The notes under the pieces are model-generated. The model saw only the letters and a program-made list of their open reading frames with translations. It did not search any database and was not told the origin of the DNA. A stretch of DNA of 5,179 nt from Betaproteobacteria bacterium (GTDB lineage Bacteria > Pseudomonadota > Gammaproteobacteria > Burkholderiales > Sulfuriferulaceae): contig DMQT01000219.1 in NCBI GenBank assembly GCA_003455595.1, forward strand, positions 25,296 to 30,474, given 5' to 3'. Of this stretch, positions 4,935 through 5,179 are shown one piece after another (position 1 is the stretch's first letter; the number at the start of each line of letters is the position of its first letter). The position numbers and the translations under genes were made by a program.

Positions 4935-5179
4935 TCAAACACTTACGAGCGCGTTTTGCAGCGATTTTGTGGGCATAGCCAACACCGCAGCAGTCTTTAC
5001 AAACCCATCATCCATCAACCGCTGCCTGTCGGCCAGCACCATGTTGCGGTCGAGCCCATCTACATAGCCGGTTTCGACAAATGCCATCATCGCGCCATCG
5101 CGCACGCCCAGATCAACATGGGCGGACTCGTTGGCGGACATCATTGATTCCATGATGCGCGTCACGATCTCAACCACAC
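4935..5179 (-). CDS. Unrecognised protein, C-terminal fragment (cut by window edge)
   Basis: About 81 codons at the 3' end of a gene that enters from the right edge and stops with TGA at 4935. I do not recognise the family. The visible part reads in pieces VVEIVTRIMESMMSANESAH, VDLGVRDGAMMAFVETGYVD and, near the end, MPTKSLQNALVSV. It is soluble-looking, Met-rich and mildly acidic, with no membrane segment or Cys/His cluster. Codon use is strongly G/C-ending like rluC and rne, and the opposite-strand reading is the Cys/His-rich kind expected of a shadow, so this frame is probably truly coded. A GTG at 5177 could formally be a start, but continuation upstream is more likely. No terminator is seen before the phosphatase gene 73 bp downstream, so the two may form an operon. 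Confidence 0.6.
   Translation of the reverse strand, partial: VVEIVTRIMESMMSANESAHVDLGVRDGAMMAFVETGYVDGLDRNMVLADRQRLMDDGFVKTAAVLAMPTKSLQNALVSV

Overview
The window looks like a piece of a betaproteobacterial chromosome, by inference perhaps from the Nitrosomonadales/Methylophilales/Gallionellaceae side. The reasons are the moderate GC content, an RNase E that follows the E. coli protein closely through its catalytic half but has a different, shorter tail, the divergent rluC–rne pair, and a HAD phosphatase directly behind rluC. The species cannot be fixed from the sequence. These are mostly core genes. No mobile element, CRISPR array, tRNA or rRNA is visible, and I found no clearly new multi-gene system.

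Layout. On the minus strand at the left, rluC (1083-109) runs into the start of a HAD-family phosphatase (128 to the window edge) with a 20-bp overlap, a compact operon. Positions 1084-1509 are a 426-bp divergent spacer. It holds two candidate rne promoters and a long rne 5' leader with several inverted repeats, the last of which covers the rne ribosome binding site. The spacer also holds a doubtful minus-strand ORF that ends in an ATGA overlap with the rluC start. The plus-strand gene rne (1510-4275) encodes a 921-residue RNase E with all catalytic residues, a membrane-targeting amphipathic helix, Glu/Arg-rich RNA-binding tracts, and a C-terminal 38-residue repeat that carries L-x-Q-[VI]-E-T three times.

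A strong symmetric hairpin (4295-4332) lies between rne and the convergent gene for a low-molecular-weight protein-tyrosine phosphatase (4861-4373, minus) and probably ends transcription from both sides. Upstream of the phosphatase is a 73-bp spacer with an imperfect 27-bp inverted repeat, then the C-terminal 81 or so codons of a minus-strand gene I do not recognise.

How the genes fit together: RluC modifies 23S rRNA, while RNase E matures rRNA and tRNA and degrades mRNA, so the centre of the window is an RNA-metabolism locus. The phosphatases on either side have no obvious link to it. The most interesting points are the structured rne leader with a masked ribosome binding site, which suggests autoregulation analogous to that of E. 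coli rne, and the regular short-motif repeat in the RNase E tail, which may be a docking site for degradosome partners.
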